From assembly GCA_938028765.1 (NCBI GenBank), contig CALIZF010000013.1:1-64000 (forward strand): a stretch of DNA of 64,000 nt. Direction: 5' to 3'. Position 1 is the stretch's first letter. Each line of letters opens with the position of its first letter. Source of the stretch: an uncultured Paracoccaceae bacterium. GTDB lineage: Bacteria; Pseudomonadota; Alphaproteobacteria; Rhodobacterales; Rhodobacteraceae. The notes below the pieces were generated by a model. It was given only the letters and a program-made list of their open reading frames with translations. It did no database searches and had not been told where the DNA came from. Shown here piece by piece: positions 33,740 to 42,945 of the stretch. Made by a program: the position numbers and the translations under genes.

Positions 33740-34354
33740 ATGGAGCACGCCCGCCGCTATCATCACGGCAACCTGAAGAACGCGCTGGTCGCCGCCGGCA
33801 TGAGCATCCTCGAAACCGACGGCCTAGCCGGCCTAAGCCTGCGCGCCATCGCCGCGCGCGTCGGCGTCAGCCATGCCGCACCCCGCAACCATTTCGGCAC
33901 GCTCAAGGGCCTTCTGACCGCCATCGCGGCCGAAGGATTCCGGCGCCACGCCGCCGCGATGCGCGCAGGCTTGCCCCCCGCTGCCGACCGGCCGGCGCGG
34001 CTTCGGGCGGCGATGCTGGGCTATGTGCGCTTCGCGGCCGAGAACCCGGCCCTGTTCGCCCTGATGTTTTCGCCCCTGCACTGCTCCCACGACGATCCCG
34101 CCCTGACCTCCGCCGCGGCGGAAAGCTATGGCGTCCTGCGCGAGATTGCCGCGGGCCTCGACTGGGACAAGGCCGATGCGCCCGACGGGGCCATGCGCAC
34201 CGAATGGATGCTCTGGAGCCTCGCGCACGGCTATGCCACGCTGTCGCAGGCGCAGCTGTTCCGCACGAAGGCGCAGGGGCGGCCGATCCTCGACATCACC
34301 GACATCATGCCCGCCTTTCCCTACCGTGACCCTGCCGGAGAGACCCGTCCATGA
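33740..34354 (+). CDS. TetR-family transcriptional regulator
   Basis: A 204-residue repressor. The N-terminal helix-turn-helix reads LSLRAIAARVGVSHAAPRNHFGTLKGLLTAIAAEG in parts typical of TetR. The C-terminal half has the WHG-type dimerisation/ligand domain (MLWSLAHGYATL). It overlaps the cytochrome b561 gene by 4 bp (ATGA), so it likely controls that gene, itself, or both through the inverted repeat at 33698-33722. The ligand is unknown. Confidence 0.92.
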   Translation: MEHARRYHHGNLKNALVAAGMSILETDGLAGLSLRAIAARVGVSHAAPRNHFGTLKGLLTAIAAEGFRRHAAAMRAGLPPAADRPARLRAAMLGYVRFAAENPALFALMFSPLHCSHDDPALTSAAAESYGVLREIAAGLDWDKADAPDGAMRTEWMLWSLAHGYATLSQAQLFRTKAQGRPILDITDIMPAFPYRDPAGETRP

Positions 34355-34875
34355 CCCCCCGCCGTTACCACCCCGCCCTTGTGGCACTTCACTGGCTGCT
34401 GGCAGTCCTCGTGGTCGCGGCGCTGGTCGCGGGCGGGGTGGTGCTGGACGACATGCCGAACAGCGACCCGTCCAAGGTCGCGTCGCTGCGCGCGCACATG
34501 ACGCTCGGGGTCGCAATCCTTGTCCTGATGCTGGTGAGGCTGGCGGTGCGGGTTCTCACCCGCCGGCCCGCACCCGCCGACAAGGGGCCGCTCGCTACCG
34601 TTGCGACGGTCACGCATTGGGGGCTTTACGCCGCAACCATCGGCATGGCGGCCTCGGGCATGGCGCTGTCGGCGGCGGCGGGTCTGCCGGGCATCGTGTT
34701 CGGCGGCGAAGGGGCGCTGCCGCCGGACTTCGACGGGTTCGCGGCCCGCGCCGTGCACGGCGTGGTCGCCGGCATCCTGATGCTGCTTATCCTGCTGCAT
34801 GTTGCCGCCGCGCTGTGGCATCAGGTCGTCCGGCGCGACGGGCTGATGGCGCGGATGTGGTTCGGGCCGCGCTGA
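34351..34875 (+). CDS. Cytochrome b561-family membrane protein
   Basis: A 174-residue protein with four hydrophobic helices and histidines placed for two b-type haems: [11 protein letters not shown] in helix 1, RAHMTLG in helix 2, THWGLY in helix 3, and AVHGVV with [11 protein letters not shown] in helix 4. It resembles E. coli CybB and likely passes electrons from quinol in the inner membrane, for example to superoxide. It overlaps the TetR stop, so the pair forms one small operon. GGAGAG precedes the ATG. Confidence 0.9.
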   Translation: MTPRRYHPALVALHWLLAVLVVAALVAGGVVLDDMPNSDPSKVASLRAHMTLGVAILVLMLVRLAVRVLTRRPAPADKGPLATVATVTHWGLYAATIGMAASGMALSAAAGLPGIVFGGEGALPPDFDGFAARAVHGVVAGILMLLILLHVAAALWHQVVRRDGLMARMWFGPR

Positions 34876-34915
34876 CCGCTTCCCTGCGCGGCCGCTTCGG
34901 GCTATGGCGCCGCGC

Positions 34916-36286
34916 ATGGCCACGAACCCGCCCGACCTCCGCCCCGACCGCGCCCGCGCCGTCACCCCCGACGCGCGCCGCGAAGGCCAACCCACCATCG
35001 GCATGGTCAGCCTCGGATGCCCCAAGGCGCTGGTGGACAGCGAGCGCATCCTGACCCGCCTGCGGGCCGAAGGCTATGCGATCTCGCCGGACTACGCGGG
35101 CGCCGATGCGGTGATCGTGAACACCTGCGGCTTCCTCGACAGCGCGCGGGCCGAAAGCCTCGAGGCGATCGGCGAGGCGCTGGCCGCGAACGGGCGGGTG
35201 ATCGTGACCGGCTGTCTCGGCGCCGAACCCGACTACATCAGCGGTGAGCATCCGAAGGTGCTGGCCGTGACCGGCCCGCAAGCCTACGAGGCGGTGCTGG
35301 ACGCCGTGCACGCCGCAGTGCCGCCGAAGCCCGATCCTTTTCTCGACCTGATGCCCGCAACCGGCGTCAAGCTGACCCCGCGCCATTACAGTTATCTGAA
35401 GATCTCGGAGGGTTGCAACCACACCTGCCGGTTCTGCATCATCCCGGACATGCGCGGGCCCCTCGTGTCGCGCCCTGCGAAGGCCGTCCTTCGCGAGGCC
35501 GAACGGCTGGTCGCGGCCGGGGTGCGCGAGCTTCTGGTCATCAGCCAGGACACGTCCGCCTACGGCACCGACCGCAAGGACCGCGACGCGCGGTTCCCGA
35601 TCGTGCCGCTTGCGCGCGATCTCGGGTCGCTCGGCGCCTGGGTGCGGCTGCACTACGTCTATCCCTACCCGCATGTGCGCGCGCTGATCCCCCTGATGGC
35701 CGAGGGGCTGGTGCTGCCCTACCTCGATGTGCCGTTCCAGCACGCCCATCCCGACACGCTGCGCCGGATGGCCCGCCCCGCGGCCAGCGCCTGGACGCTT
35801 GACGAGATCCGGGCATGGCGCGCCGTCTGCCCCGATCTTGCCATCCGGTCCACCTTCATCGTTGGCTACCCAGGCGAGACCGAGGCCGAATTCGCCTACC
35901 TGCTCGACTGGCTGGACGAAGCGCAGCTCGACCGGGTCGGCTGCTTCCGCTACGAGGACGTGAAGGGCGCGCGGTCCAATGCCCTGCCCGACCATGTCCC
36001 GGATGCGGTGAAGGACGAGCGGTTCCACCGCTTCATGGAAAAGGCGCAAGCCATCTCCGCCGCGAGGCTGGCCGCGAAGGTGGGCCGGCGGATGCCGGTG
36101 CTGGTCGATGCGGTGGACGCCGACGCGGCGACCTGCCGGACCATGCACGATGCGCCCGAGATCGACGGGAACCTTTTCATCGACGAGGGGTTCGAGGGCC
36201 TCGCCCCCGGCGACCTCGTGACCGTCACGGTCGAGGAGGCGGGCGACTACGACCTCTGGGGGCGGGTCGCGCCTGCGGCGCCCTGA
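34916..36286 (+). CDS. rimO: Ribosomal protein S12 methylthiotransferase
   Basis: A 456-residue radical-SAM enzyme that methylthiolates Asp89 of ribosomal protein S12. The N-terminal UPF0004 domain starts with [13 protein letters not shown] (Cys35), then NTCGF and TGCLGAE supply the other cluster ligands. The radical SAM site CNHTCRFC has Cys167, Cys171 and Cys174. A TRAM domain ends the protein ([17 protein letters not shown]). An ATG at 34904 is also in frame; 34916 ([10 protein letters not shown]) is preferred because it matches the family's N-terminus. Confidence 0.97.
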   Translation: MATNPPDLRPDRARAVTPDARREGQPTIGMVSLGCPKALVDSERILTRLRAEGYAISPDYAGADAVIVNTCGFLDSARAESLEAIGEALAANGRVIVTGCLGAEPDYISGEHPKVLAVTGPQAYEAVLDAVHAAVPPKPDPFLDLMPATGVKLTPRHYSYLKISEGCNHTCRFCIIPDMRGPLVSRPAKAVLREAERLVAAGVRELLVISQDTSAYGTDRKDRDARFPIVPLARDLGSLGAWVRLHYVYPYPHVRALIPLMAEGLVLPYLDVPFQHAHPDTLRRMARPAASAWTLDEIRAWRAVCPDLAIRSTFIVGYPGETEAEFAYLLDWLDEAQLDRVGCFRYEDVKGARSNALPDHVPDAVKDERFHRFMEKAQAISAARLAAKVGRRMPVLVDAVDADAATCRTMHDAPEIDGNLFIDEGFEGLAPGDLVTVTVEEAGDYDLWGRVAPAAP

Positions 36287-36323
36287 CGCTGGCGGGCGGC
36301 CGCGGCGGGCCTATCTCCCCGGC

Positions 36324-36689
36324 ATGACCGACGAGATCCGCGTTCTCTACAACGACACCTGCCCGCTCTGCTCGGCCGAGGTCGGTGCATACCGGCGCCA
36401 GGCCGCGGCCTGCGGGGCCGCCGTGGCCTTCGATCCGCTCGACCAGGCGGCCGCCTGGGGCCTGACGCCCGATGCCGCGGCGCAGCGGTTCCGGGTTCGG
36501 GCGGGGGGCGAGGTGGCCGAGGGGCTGGAAGCCTTCCGCATCCTCTGGGCTGCGCTGCCCGGCTGGCGGTGGCTGGCGCGGCTGACCGGCCTGCCGCTGG
36601 TGCGGCCTGTGGCGGGCCTGCTCTACGACCGGATCGCGGCCCCCCTGCTTTACCGGGCGCACCGCCGGCGGCAGGCCCGCGCGCGCTGA
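36324..36689 (+). CDS. DCC-family thiol-disulfide oxidoreductase (DUF393)
   Basis: A 121-residue thioredoxin-like protein with the signature YNDTCPLCSAEV (the CxxC active site, Cys13 and Cys16), FDPLDQ and a C-terminal basic tail. The family is predicted to act on thiols in the cytoplasm, but its substrate is unknown. It follows rimO by 37 bp. A CCGCGCG/CGCGCGG hairpin (36677-36696) spans the stop codon and may end transcription before the broken RTX gene. Confidence 0.88.
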   Translation: MTDEIRVLYNDTCPLCSAEVGAYRRQAAACGAAVAFDPLDQAAAWGLTPDAAAQRFRVRAGGEVAEGLEAFRILWAALPGWRWLARLTGLPLVRPVAGLLYDRIAAPLLYRAHRRRQARAR

Positions 36690-36742
36690 CGCGCGGCGGA
36701 CGCGGGGCCGAGGCTGGCCCGTCCCGGTCAGCGGAGGTGTTC

Positions 36743-37681
36743 ATGCGCTCGATCCGGGTCAACACCGTGCAGGACGCGGTCGCGGCCGACGGGCGACGGT
36801 CGCTGCGCGCGGCGCTGGCACAGGCGGCGACCGGCGGCCCTGCCCGGATCGCATCCGTCCCTGCGCTGGCGCTCGCGTCCGGGTCGGGGCGCAGATCCCG
36901 CTGACCGGGCGGCTGGTCGTCGCGGCCGGCAGCGACGTGACCATCCACGGCCGGATCTCGCGGCGCGAGACGATCCGCATCGACGGCGACTTTGCCGGAA
37001 ACGCCTTCGGCGCCGCCAAAGCCCTGGCCGACGGTCGAGGCCGGGGCGCGGGCGGACGCGATGAGAACGGCCACAGCGGCGGCAGCGCGGGCGCACCGGG
37101 CGCGGGCGATCCGCCCGGCAGCCGCGGCACGGCCGGAACCGCCGGGGCGGAGGGTCGCGACGGGACCGCGGCCCCGTTCGCCGGCACCGGCCGGGTCGAG
37201 ATGGCGGCGAATGCCGTCGTCCTTCGCGCCGACAAGGCGGTGGTGACCGAATCCGGCACGGTCGAGGACCGGAGGGTGACCAATCGAGGGCGGCGCGGGC
37301 GGCGCCACGATCGACGGCGGCGCGGGGACGGACGTCCTGCGCGGGGGCCCGGGCAATGACGGATCCGTGTTCGCTGGGGCCGCCGACACCGCCCGCGCTG
37401 CGCCCGATATGACCGAGGGCTACCCGCGGGTCGTGTTCGGCCCCGGCGGCGACCGCATTGACCTGCGCGGCATCGACGCCGACGCCACCGCGGCGGGCAA
37501 GCAGGCGTTCATCGGCGCGACCTTCGCCGCCTTCACCGGCCCGCGGCAAGTGCGGATCGAAACCGACGGCGGCGACACGCGGAGCCTTCTGGACACCGAC
37601 CGCGACTCCGACCCCGCGGCGGTCATCCTCGTGCAGGGCGTCACGGACCTGACGACCTTCGACGACCTGACCCTGGTCTAG
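36743..37681 (+). pseudogene. RTX calcium-binding protein broken by two frameshifts
   Basis: Three pieces in changing frames read as one protein. The first starts at 36743 after CGGAGG (MRSIRVNTVQDAVAADG, then LRAALAQAA). Near 36847 the sense passes to another frame, giving LTGRLVVAAGSDVTI and a Gly-rich stretch. Near 37280 it passes to a third frame with GGAGTDVLRGGPGND, the RTX repeat, followed by DRIDLRGIDADATAAGKQAF and a C-terminal FDDLTLV. The C-terminal part matches the calcium-binding secretion domain of type I-exported proteins. The gene is probably dead unless these are sequencing errors. Its stop shares a CTAG with the convergent ArsC-like gene. Confidence 0.7.
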
Positions 37682-38004
37682 AGGCCGAGCCGCGCCCGCA
37701 CGCCATCGTCCCACCCGAGCGTCAGGCCCGCGTCCGACCGGATCACAGGCCGCTTCATCAGCGTGGGCTGGGCCGCCAGCTGCGCCTCGGGTTCGCTCGC
37801 CTTCAGAAAGTCGGACAGGCCGCGCCAGGTGGTTGACTGCCGGTTGACGATGGCAGGGCCGAACGCGGTCACGAACTCGGCGATCTCGGCATCGGTCAGG
37901 GGCTCGGCCCGGACGTCGCGGAACGTCACCCGGTGACCCGCGGCCTGCAGCGCCTTCAACGCCTTCTTGCAGGTGTCGCAGGTCGGAAGTCCATACAGGA
38001 TCAT
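37678..38004 (-). CDS. ArsC/Spx-family reductase-like protein
   Basis: A 108-residue thioredoxin-fold protein of the ArsC/YffB/Spx family, beginning MILYGLPTCDTCKKAL with Cys9 and Cys12. NRQSTTWR and LMKRPVI match the conserved arginine and the cis-Pro region. Such proteins often act on glutathione or in arsenate reduction; the CxxC resembles YffB-type proteins rather than classical ArsC with one Cys. I chose the ATG at 38004, since upstream codons (to 38052) are not conserved. Its stop codon shares the palindrome CTAG with the RTX pseudogene. Confidence 0.87.
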   Translation of the reverse strand: MILYGLPTCDTCKKALKALQAAGHRVTFRDVRAEPLTDAEIAEFVTAFGPAIVNRQSTTWRGLSDFLKASEPEAQLAAQPTLMKRPVIRSDAGLTLGWDDGVRARLGL

Positions 38005-38079
38005 GGCGGCGCGTCCCCTGGTGCGCCGGGGGATCGTCCCCGGTTCGGTCACCGGCCTAGGGCCTTCGTCGCGCCCGTG

Positions 38080-38490
38080 TCAACCGGGTGGCCCCCACAG
38101 GCGCAGCACCAGCCAGACCCCCGCCCAGGCCGAGACCGCGGACAGGACCGTGCCCCAGGCCACGTCGGCCGCAACCATCGACCAGTGCCAGTCCTTCAGG
38201 ATCGCGTAGTTCGTGAACTCGTAAGTGCCGTAGGCGACGAACCCGATCACTGCCGCGGGCAGGATCGCCGTGGCGGGCGCGCCGGCCTTCAGCGCCGGCC
38301 AGCCCGCCAGCCAGACGAGGCCGCCGACAAAGGCAACGTAGAAGGCCGCCGCAGGCGCGATGCGGAACTCCGCAAGCATGAGGTGGCCGATGTGACGGGC
38401 GAACAGAGGCTGCATCACCGCCGTCAGCATCGCTGCGTCGAGCGCGAGGAATATGGCCGCGGACGCGGCCCAGAGGATGGCGAAGGACAT
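38080..38490 (-). CDS. DUF2177-family membrane protein
   Basis: A 136-residue protein with four hydrophobic helices. The family signature YGTYEFTNYAILKDWHWSM and VAADVAWG is clear. The function is unknown; family members lie in the inner membrane and are often beside photolyase or stress genes, but none is here. It lies 75 bp upstream of the ArsC-like gene on the same strand and is divergent from the FAD oxidoreductase at 38624. Confidence 0.88.
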   Translation of the reverse strand: MSFAILWAASAAIFLALDAAMLTAVMQPLFARHIGHLMLAEFRIAPAAAFYVAFVGGLVWLAGWPALKAGAPATAILPAAVIGFVAYGTYEFTNYAILKDWHWSMVAADVAWGTVLSAVSAWAGVWLVLRLWGPPG

Positions 38491-38623
38491 GGACGCTCCT
38501 GCGAACGGGCCGGTGTCACAACCGGGTGAAAACCTAGGCTGTCAGCGGCCGAAGGCGAGGGGCGGCGTGACAGCGGCCGGCGGCGCTGGCAGAATCGCGG
38601 CGCCGGCAGGCGGGAGAGCGGGG

Positions 38624-39997
38624 ATGCGCAACGGCGACGTGTCGTTCTGGTATGCCGATATGGGCGGCTTGCCCGCCCGCCGCCCGGCGCTGGCGGGCGA
38701 TGCGACGGCGGATGTCTGCATCGTCGGCGCGGGCTACACCGGCCTGTGGACGGCGTGGTACCTCAAGCGCGAGGCCCCGGCGCTGGACATCCTCGTGCTG
38801 GAGCGGGAGTTCGCAGGCTTCGGCGCATCGGGGCGCAATGGCGGCTGGCTGACCGGCGGGTTCAGCTGGAACCATGCCCGCTATGCCGCCCGCGGCGGGC
38901 CGGAACCCGTGCGCGCGCTGGTGCGCGCCCTCCTCGGCTGCGTGGACGAGATCGTGGCTTTCGCCGAGGCCGAGGGGATCGACGCCGACATCCTGCGCAC
39001 CGAAGAGGTCATGGTGGCGGTGAACGATGGCCAGCTTGCGCGCGCGAGGGCCGAGGTGGCCAACCGCCAGTCCTGGGGCGTCCCCGAGGACCGGGTGCGC
39101 CTGATCGGGGCGGCCGAGGCGCGCGGGCGCATCGACGCGCCGGGTGTGCGGGGGGCGATGCTGGTCGAGGGCATGGCGCGCATCCAGCCCGCAAAGCTGG
39201 TCCGGGGCCTCGCCGCGGCCTGCGAGCGCGCGGGCGTGCGGATCGCCGAGGGCACGACCGTAACCGCGATCGCGCCCGGCCGGGTGACGACCGACTGCGG
39301 CACTGTGCGCTGCGGCACGGTGATCCGGGCGACCGAAGGCTTCACCGCCGGGCTGCCGGGCCTGCGGCGGGACTGGCTGCCGCTGAACTCGGCCCAGATC
39401 GTGACGGAGCCGCTGCCGGACGCGGCCTGGGCGCGGATCGGCTGGCAGCGGCACGAACTCTTCGGCGATTTCGCCCATGCCTACTGCTACTGCCAGCGCA
39501 CCCGCGACGGGCGGATCGCCGTCGGCGCGCGCGGGGTGCCTTACCGCTACGGCTCGGTCACCGACCGGGCGGGGCAGGCCGACGCGGAAACGGTCCGCCG
39601 GCTGGCCGCCATCCTGCACCGCCACTTTCCCGCCGCAAGGGACGCGCGGATCGACCACGCCTGGTGCGGCGTTCTCGGCGTGCCGCGCGACTGGTGCGCG
39701 ACGGTCGGCTTCGATGCGCGCACCCGCATCGGTTTTGCCGGGGGGTATGTCGGGGTGGGGGTGTCCACCTCGAACCTCGCGGGGCGCACGCTGACCGACC
39801 TCGTGCTGGGGCGCGATACCGGGCTTGTGCAATTGCCCTGGGTCAACCGCAGCGTGCGCCGTTGGGAACCCGAGCCGCTGCGCTGGCTGGGTGTGCGGGG
39901 GATGTATGCGCTCTACGCCGCCGCCGATCGGGCCGAGGCGCGCGGCGGCGGCCCGTCGCGTCTGGCTGCATGGGGCAACCGCCTGACCGGACGCTGA
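38624..39997 (+). CDS. FAD-dependent amine oxidoreductase (DAO / PuuB-like)
   Basis: A 457-residue flavoprotein with the dinucleotide motif GAGYTGLWTAWYLK near residue 33, then FGASGRNGGWLTGG, and a C-terminal substrate domain (GFAGGYVGVGVSTSNLAGRTL). It belongs to the DAO family with gamma-glutamylputrescine oxidase, which oxidises secondary amines. The ATG at 38624 follows GGGAG. It faces an operon with an amidinotransferase and a polyamine-type importer on the other strand, so the natural substrate may be an amine released from that pathway. This is inference. Confidence 0.88.
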   Translation: MRNGDVSFWYADMGGLPARRPALAGDATADVCIVGAGYTGLWTAWYLKREAPALDILVLEREFAGFGASGRNGGWLTGGFSWNHARYAARGGPEPVRALVRALLGCVDEIVAFAEAEGIDADILRTEEVMVAVNDGQLARARAEVANRQSWGVPEDRVRLIGAAEARGRIDAPGVRGAMLVEGMARIQPAKLVRGLAAACERAGVRIAEGTTVTAIAPGRVTTDCGTVRCGTVIRATEGFTAGLPGLRRDWLPLNSAQIVTEPLPDAAWARIGWQRHELFGDFAHAYCYCQRTRDGRIAVGARGVPYRYGSVTDRAGQADAETVRRLAAILHRHFPAARDARIDHAWCGVLGVPRDWCATVGFDARTRIGFAGGYVGVGVSTSNLAGRTLTDLVLGRDTGLVQLPWVNRSVRRWEPEPLRWLGVRGMYALYAAADRAEARGGGPSRLAAWGNRLTGR

Positions 39998-39999
39998 GG

Positions 40000-40330
40000 G
40001 TTGGAAGAGGACGAAGTCCGCCGCGGTCACGGTGGCGGTTCCCGCGACGACCGCGATCCGGACGGGCGCCGCCCCGCCGTTGCCGTCGCGGTCGAACCAC
40101 AGGCTGCGGTCGGTGGTGCGGAAGATGCACCGGTCGTCGCAGCCCTGCGCGGCGATGCCGGCGCGCGGTCCAGGGCGGAATGCCGGTCGCGCGGCCGCCG
40201 TGGGACCTGCATTGCGGCCCGGAACGTCCACCCCGACGATGCCGTGGTCGCCCGCCGCGCGGGGGAGATCGGGGATCACGCCGGCCCCCTGCCCCGGGGG
40301 CATGACCCGGACCCGGACGTCCCCGAGGGC
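40000..40330 (-). pseudogene. Remnant of an RTX/hemolysin-type calcium-binding protein
   Basis: On the minus strand the frame reads RTTDRSLWFDRDGNGGAAP, then VTAADFVLF, which is the usual C-terminal end of Rhodobacterales RTX calcium-binding proteins (a terminal stop would follow LF). Upstream residues (AAGDHGIVGVDV) also fit that domain. There is no proper start, no RTX nonapeptide repeat, and the expected stop after VLF is lost, so only a decayed tail remains. The identification rests on my recollection of the family motif. The rest of 39998-40434 shows only a hairpin. Confidence 0.5.
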
Positions 40331-40362
40331 GCCGGTCGAGATGCGAACAGCCACGCCAAGCG

Positions 40363-40391
40363 TTCCGGGCCGGCGAAGGACCGGCCCGGAA
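40363..40391 (-). terminator. Strong GC hairpin after the metallo-hydrolase gene
   Basis: TTCCGGGCCGG (40363-40373) and CCGGCCCGGAA (40381-40391) form a perfect 11-bp stem with a 7-base loop, 44 bp after the stop of the minus-strand gene at 40435. There is no T tract, so it may be a GC-type terminator or an mRNA 3' protector for the operon. Confidence 0.5.
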
Positions 40392-40434
40392 GGTCGCCGC
40401 AGGCCGCGCCGTGCAGACGCGCCGGCGGCGCGCC

Positions 40435-41160
40435 TCAGGCCCCTTTCGCAGCCAGCCAGGCGTCGATCAGGGCGTGAAGCCGTGCGCCGGAGAACGACGG
40501 AAAATGCCCCCCGTGCACGATCCGCACCGGCAGGGCGCGCAGCCGCCGCATCGACCGGACATAGGCCGCGGCATCGCTGTGCCATGTGTCCTCGATCAGC
40601 GGGCCGTCGTAGATCAGATCGCCCGAGATCAGCACGCCCGACGCCGCCTCCCACAGCGCGATGCCGCCGGGGGACTGGCCGGGGGTGTGGATGACCTCGA
40701 ACCGCCGCGGGCCGGCGGCGATGATGTCGCCGTCGTCGAGCAGGCGGGTCGCCGGGGCGGGCGTCACGGCATAGCTGTCGGCGCTGTAGGGTTCGGGCGG
40801 CAGGCGGTCGAACATGTCGTGATAGACGCACGGGTCGGCCAGCGTCTCGCGCCGGCCGGGCGCCGCCAGAAGGTGCGCCTCGGCGCGGTGGACGGCGCGC
40901 TGCGGGAATTCGTGATGGCAGCCGATGTGGTCGAAATGCGTGTGGCTGGCCACCGCCAGCAGCGGGCGTTCTGTGACGAGCCGCACCCAGGCGCGCATCG
41001 GCACCACGCCCATCCCGCTGTCCACCAGGATGTCCGTGTCCCCGCCGCGGATGTGCCAGCAGTTGCAGCGGTAGAAGGGCTTGATCCACGGTTCGTCGAT
41101 CAGGGTGATGCCGTCGCCCGCTGGCGTGGTGCGCCACCAGTCGGATGCCGCTGCCCTCAT
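40435..41160 (-). CDS. Metallo-beta-lactamase-fold hydrolase
   Basis: A 241-residue MBL-fold protein. The metal motif SHTHFDHIG gives His73, His75, Asp77 and His78. Other ligands are likely in VIHTPGQSPGG (His), SGDLIYDG (Asp) and VHGGHF (His). It is soluble with no signal peptide. It is the last gene of a six-gene operon, one base after the ABC ATPase. The importer and amidinotransferase upstream suggest hydrolysis of an imported nitrogen compound or a lactone/thioester derivative; the substrate cannot be told from sequence. Confidence 0.88.
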   Translation of the reverse strand: MRAAASDWWRTTPAGDGITLIDEPWIKPFYRCNCWHIRGGDTDILVDSGMGVVPMRAWVRLVTERPLLAVASHTHFDHIGCHHEFPQRAVHRAEAHLLAAPGRRETLADPCVYHDMFDRLPPEPYSADSYAVTPAPATRLLDDGDIIAAGPRRFEVIHTPGQSPGGIALWEAASGVLISGDLIYDGPLIEDTWHSDAAAYVRSMRRLRALPVRIVHGGHFPSFSGARLHALIDAWLAAKGA

Positions 41161-41161
41161 C

Positions 41162-42175
41162 TCATGGCTCCTCCGGCAGGCAGTGGATGTCGGCGGGGTC
41201 GAAGGCCAGAGTCACCGTCTCGGCCAGAGGCGCTGCCACGGGCAGGCGGGCGACCAGCGCGATCCCTCCTGCCTCCACCGTCACGCGCCGCGTCTGCCCC
41301 TGGAACACGGCCTCGCGCAGCCGGCCCCGGATCGGCCCGTCCGGGTCGGGCCGCAGGTGCTCGGGGCGGATCAGCGCCACGAGCCGCGCCCCCTCCGCGC
41401 CCCCCGCTGGCCCGAAGTCGCCGAGCGGTGTTGCAAGCCGCCCGCCCGCGACCCGCGCCGGGATCGCGTTCGTCTCGCCGAGGAAGGCGGCGGCAAAGCG
41501 GGTGGCGGGGCGGCGGTAGACCCGTTCGGGCGGGCCCTCGTCCTCGATCCGGCCGCGGTTCATCACAACCAGCCGGTCGGCGATCGCCATCGCCTCGTCC
41601 TGGTCGTGCGTGACATGCACGAAGGTCGCCCCCACGCGCCGCTGGATCGCCCGCAGCTCGGCCTGCATCGCGCGCCGGAGGCCGAGGTCGAGCGCGCCCA
41701 GGGGCTCGTCGAGCAGGCACACCTGCGGGTCCACCGCCAGCGCGCGGGCAAGTGCCACGCGCTGCTTTTGCCCGCCCGAGAGGTCGGCGGGCCGCTTGCC
41801 CCCTGCCCCCTCGAGCCCAACCAGCGCCAGCATCTCTGCCGCCCGTGCCGTTCGCCGCGCCCGCGGCCATCCGCGCATCCTCAGGCCGAAGGCCACGTTC
41901 GCGGCTACCGTCATGTGGGGGAACAGCGCATAGTCCTGGAACACCGTCGTCGTCGGCCGCCGCGCGGCGGGCACACCCGTCATCGGCTTGCCTGCGATCT
42001 CGAGCACCCCCGACGTCGGGTCGAGGAAGCCGCCGAGAATGTTCAGAAGCGTGGTCTTGCCGCAGCCCGATGGGCCGAGCAGCACGCAGTACTCCCCCGC
42101 CGCAACCGTCAACGACACCGCATCGAGCGCCACCTGCGCCCCGAACCGTCGCGTCAGCGCGCGCGCTGCAATCAT
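41162..42175 (-). CDS. ABC transporter ATP-binding protein (PotA type)
   Basis: A 337-residue ATPase with Walker A GPSGCGKTT, signature LSGGQKQRVALARAL, Walker B CLLDEPLGALD, H-loop VTHDQDEA, and a C-terminal TOBE domain (about residues 265-335), as in PotA/FbpC importers of spermidine, putrescine or iron. The ATG overlaps the permease stop (ATGA). It belongs to an importer operon that starts with an amidinotransferase gene. Confidence 0.93.
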   Translation of the reverse strand: MIAARALTRRFGAQVALDAVSLTVAAGEYCVLLGPSGCGKTTLLNILGGFLDPTSGVLEIAGKPMTGVPAARRPTTTVFQDYALFPHMTVAANVAFGLRMRGWPRARRTARAAEMLALVGLEGAGGKRPADLSGGQKQRVALARALAVDPQVCLLDEPLGALDLGLRRAMQAELRAIQRRVGATFVHVTHDQDEAMAIADRLVVMNRGRIEDEGPPERVYRRPATRFAAAFLGETNAIPARVAGGRLATPLGDFGPAGGAEGARLVALIRPEHLRPDPDGPIRGRLREAVFQGQTRRVTVEAGGIALVARLPVAAPLAETVTLAFDPADIHCLPEEP

Positions 42176-42945
42176 CCCTTCCTCCTGAGCAGCGCGAGTT
42201 CCGCCGCCAGCACGACGAGCGCCGAGGCGAGAAACACCAGCGATCCGACCGCGTTCGTCTTCGGGTTAAGGCCCCCGCGCAGAAGGCTCCAGATCTCCAC
42301 GGGCAGCGTCACCTCGAAGCGCGACAGCAGGAAGGCGATGATGAACTCGTCCCACGAGAAGGTCATCGACAGAAGGAACGCGGCCGCCAGCGCAGGCAGG
42401 ATCATCGGCGCGGTGACCAGCGCCATCACCCGCCCCTCGCCCGCGCCGAGGTCGCGCGCGGCGCGTTCGGCCTGCACCACCGCCGGCCCCATCGCGGCGG
42501 CGCAGATCGCAAAACACAAGGGCAGGTTGATGACCGAATGCCCGATCGCCACCGTCCAGAGCGACAGCCCGAGCCCCGCGAGATTCAGCGACGCGAGCAG
42601 CCCCAGCCCGATCACCAGGTAACTGACCGACAGCGGCGCAAGGAGCGCGGCCCGGATCGCCGCCGCCCCAGCCAGCCGGCCCGTGGCCAGCCCCCGCGCG
42701 GCGAGGAAGCCGAGCAGCGTTGCCACCGCAGAGGACCCTGCCGCGACGACAGCCGAGTTCCACAGCGCCGCCATCAGCCGCCGGTCGGTCAGCACCGCCT
42801 CGTGCCAGCGCAGCGTCGGCCCGCGGAACGGCGGGATCGGCAAACGGCCGTCCTGGAAGCTGAACAGGACAAGGACGCCCACCGGCAGCAGGATGAAGGC
42901 GTAAAGCGCGCCCATATAGCCCGCACAGAGCGCAAACCGCCTCAT
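42172..42945 (-). CDS. ABC transporter permease (PotC type)
   Basis: A 257-residue inner-membrane permease with about six helices and the EAA loop ERAARDLGAGEGRVMALVTAPMILP, as in PotC. The FSWDEFIIAFLLS segment is characteristic. The ATG overlaps the PotB-type stop (ATGA), which sets the start at MRRFALCAGYMG. It joins with the PotB-type permease in the pore. Confidence 0.92.
   Translation of the reverse strand: MRRFALCAGYMGALYAFILLPVGVLVLFSFQDGRLPIPPFRGPTLRWHEAVLTDRRLMAALWNSAVVAAGSSAVATLLGFLAARGLATGRLAGAAAIRAALLAPLSVSYLVIGLGLLASLNLAGLGLSLWTVAIGHSVINLPLCFAICAAAMGPAVVQAERAARDLGAGEGRVMALVTAPMILPALAAAFLLSMTFSWDEFIIAFLLSRFEVTLPVEIWSLLRGGLNPKTNAVGSLVFLASALVVLAAELALLRRKG

Noticed and set aside
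38534-41137. Minus-strand open frame of 867 codons covering the FAD oxidoreductase and more
   Set aside because: Most of it is antisense to the DAO-type gene or is the metallo-hydrolase in another frame. Only the RTX-like tail (about 40000-40330) is worth noting.
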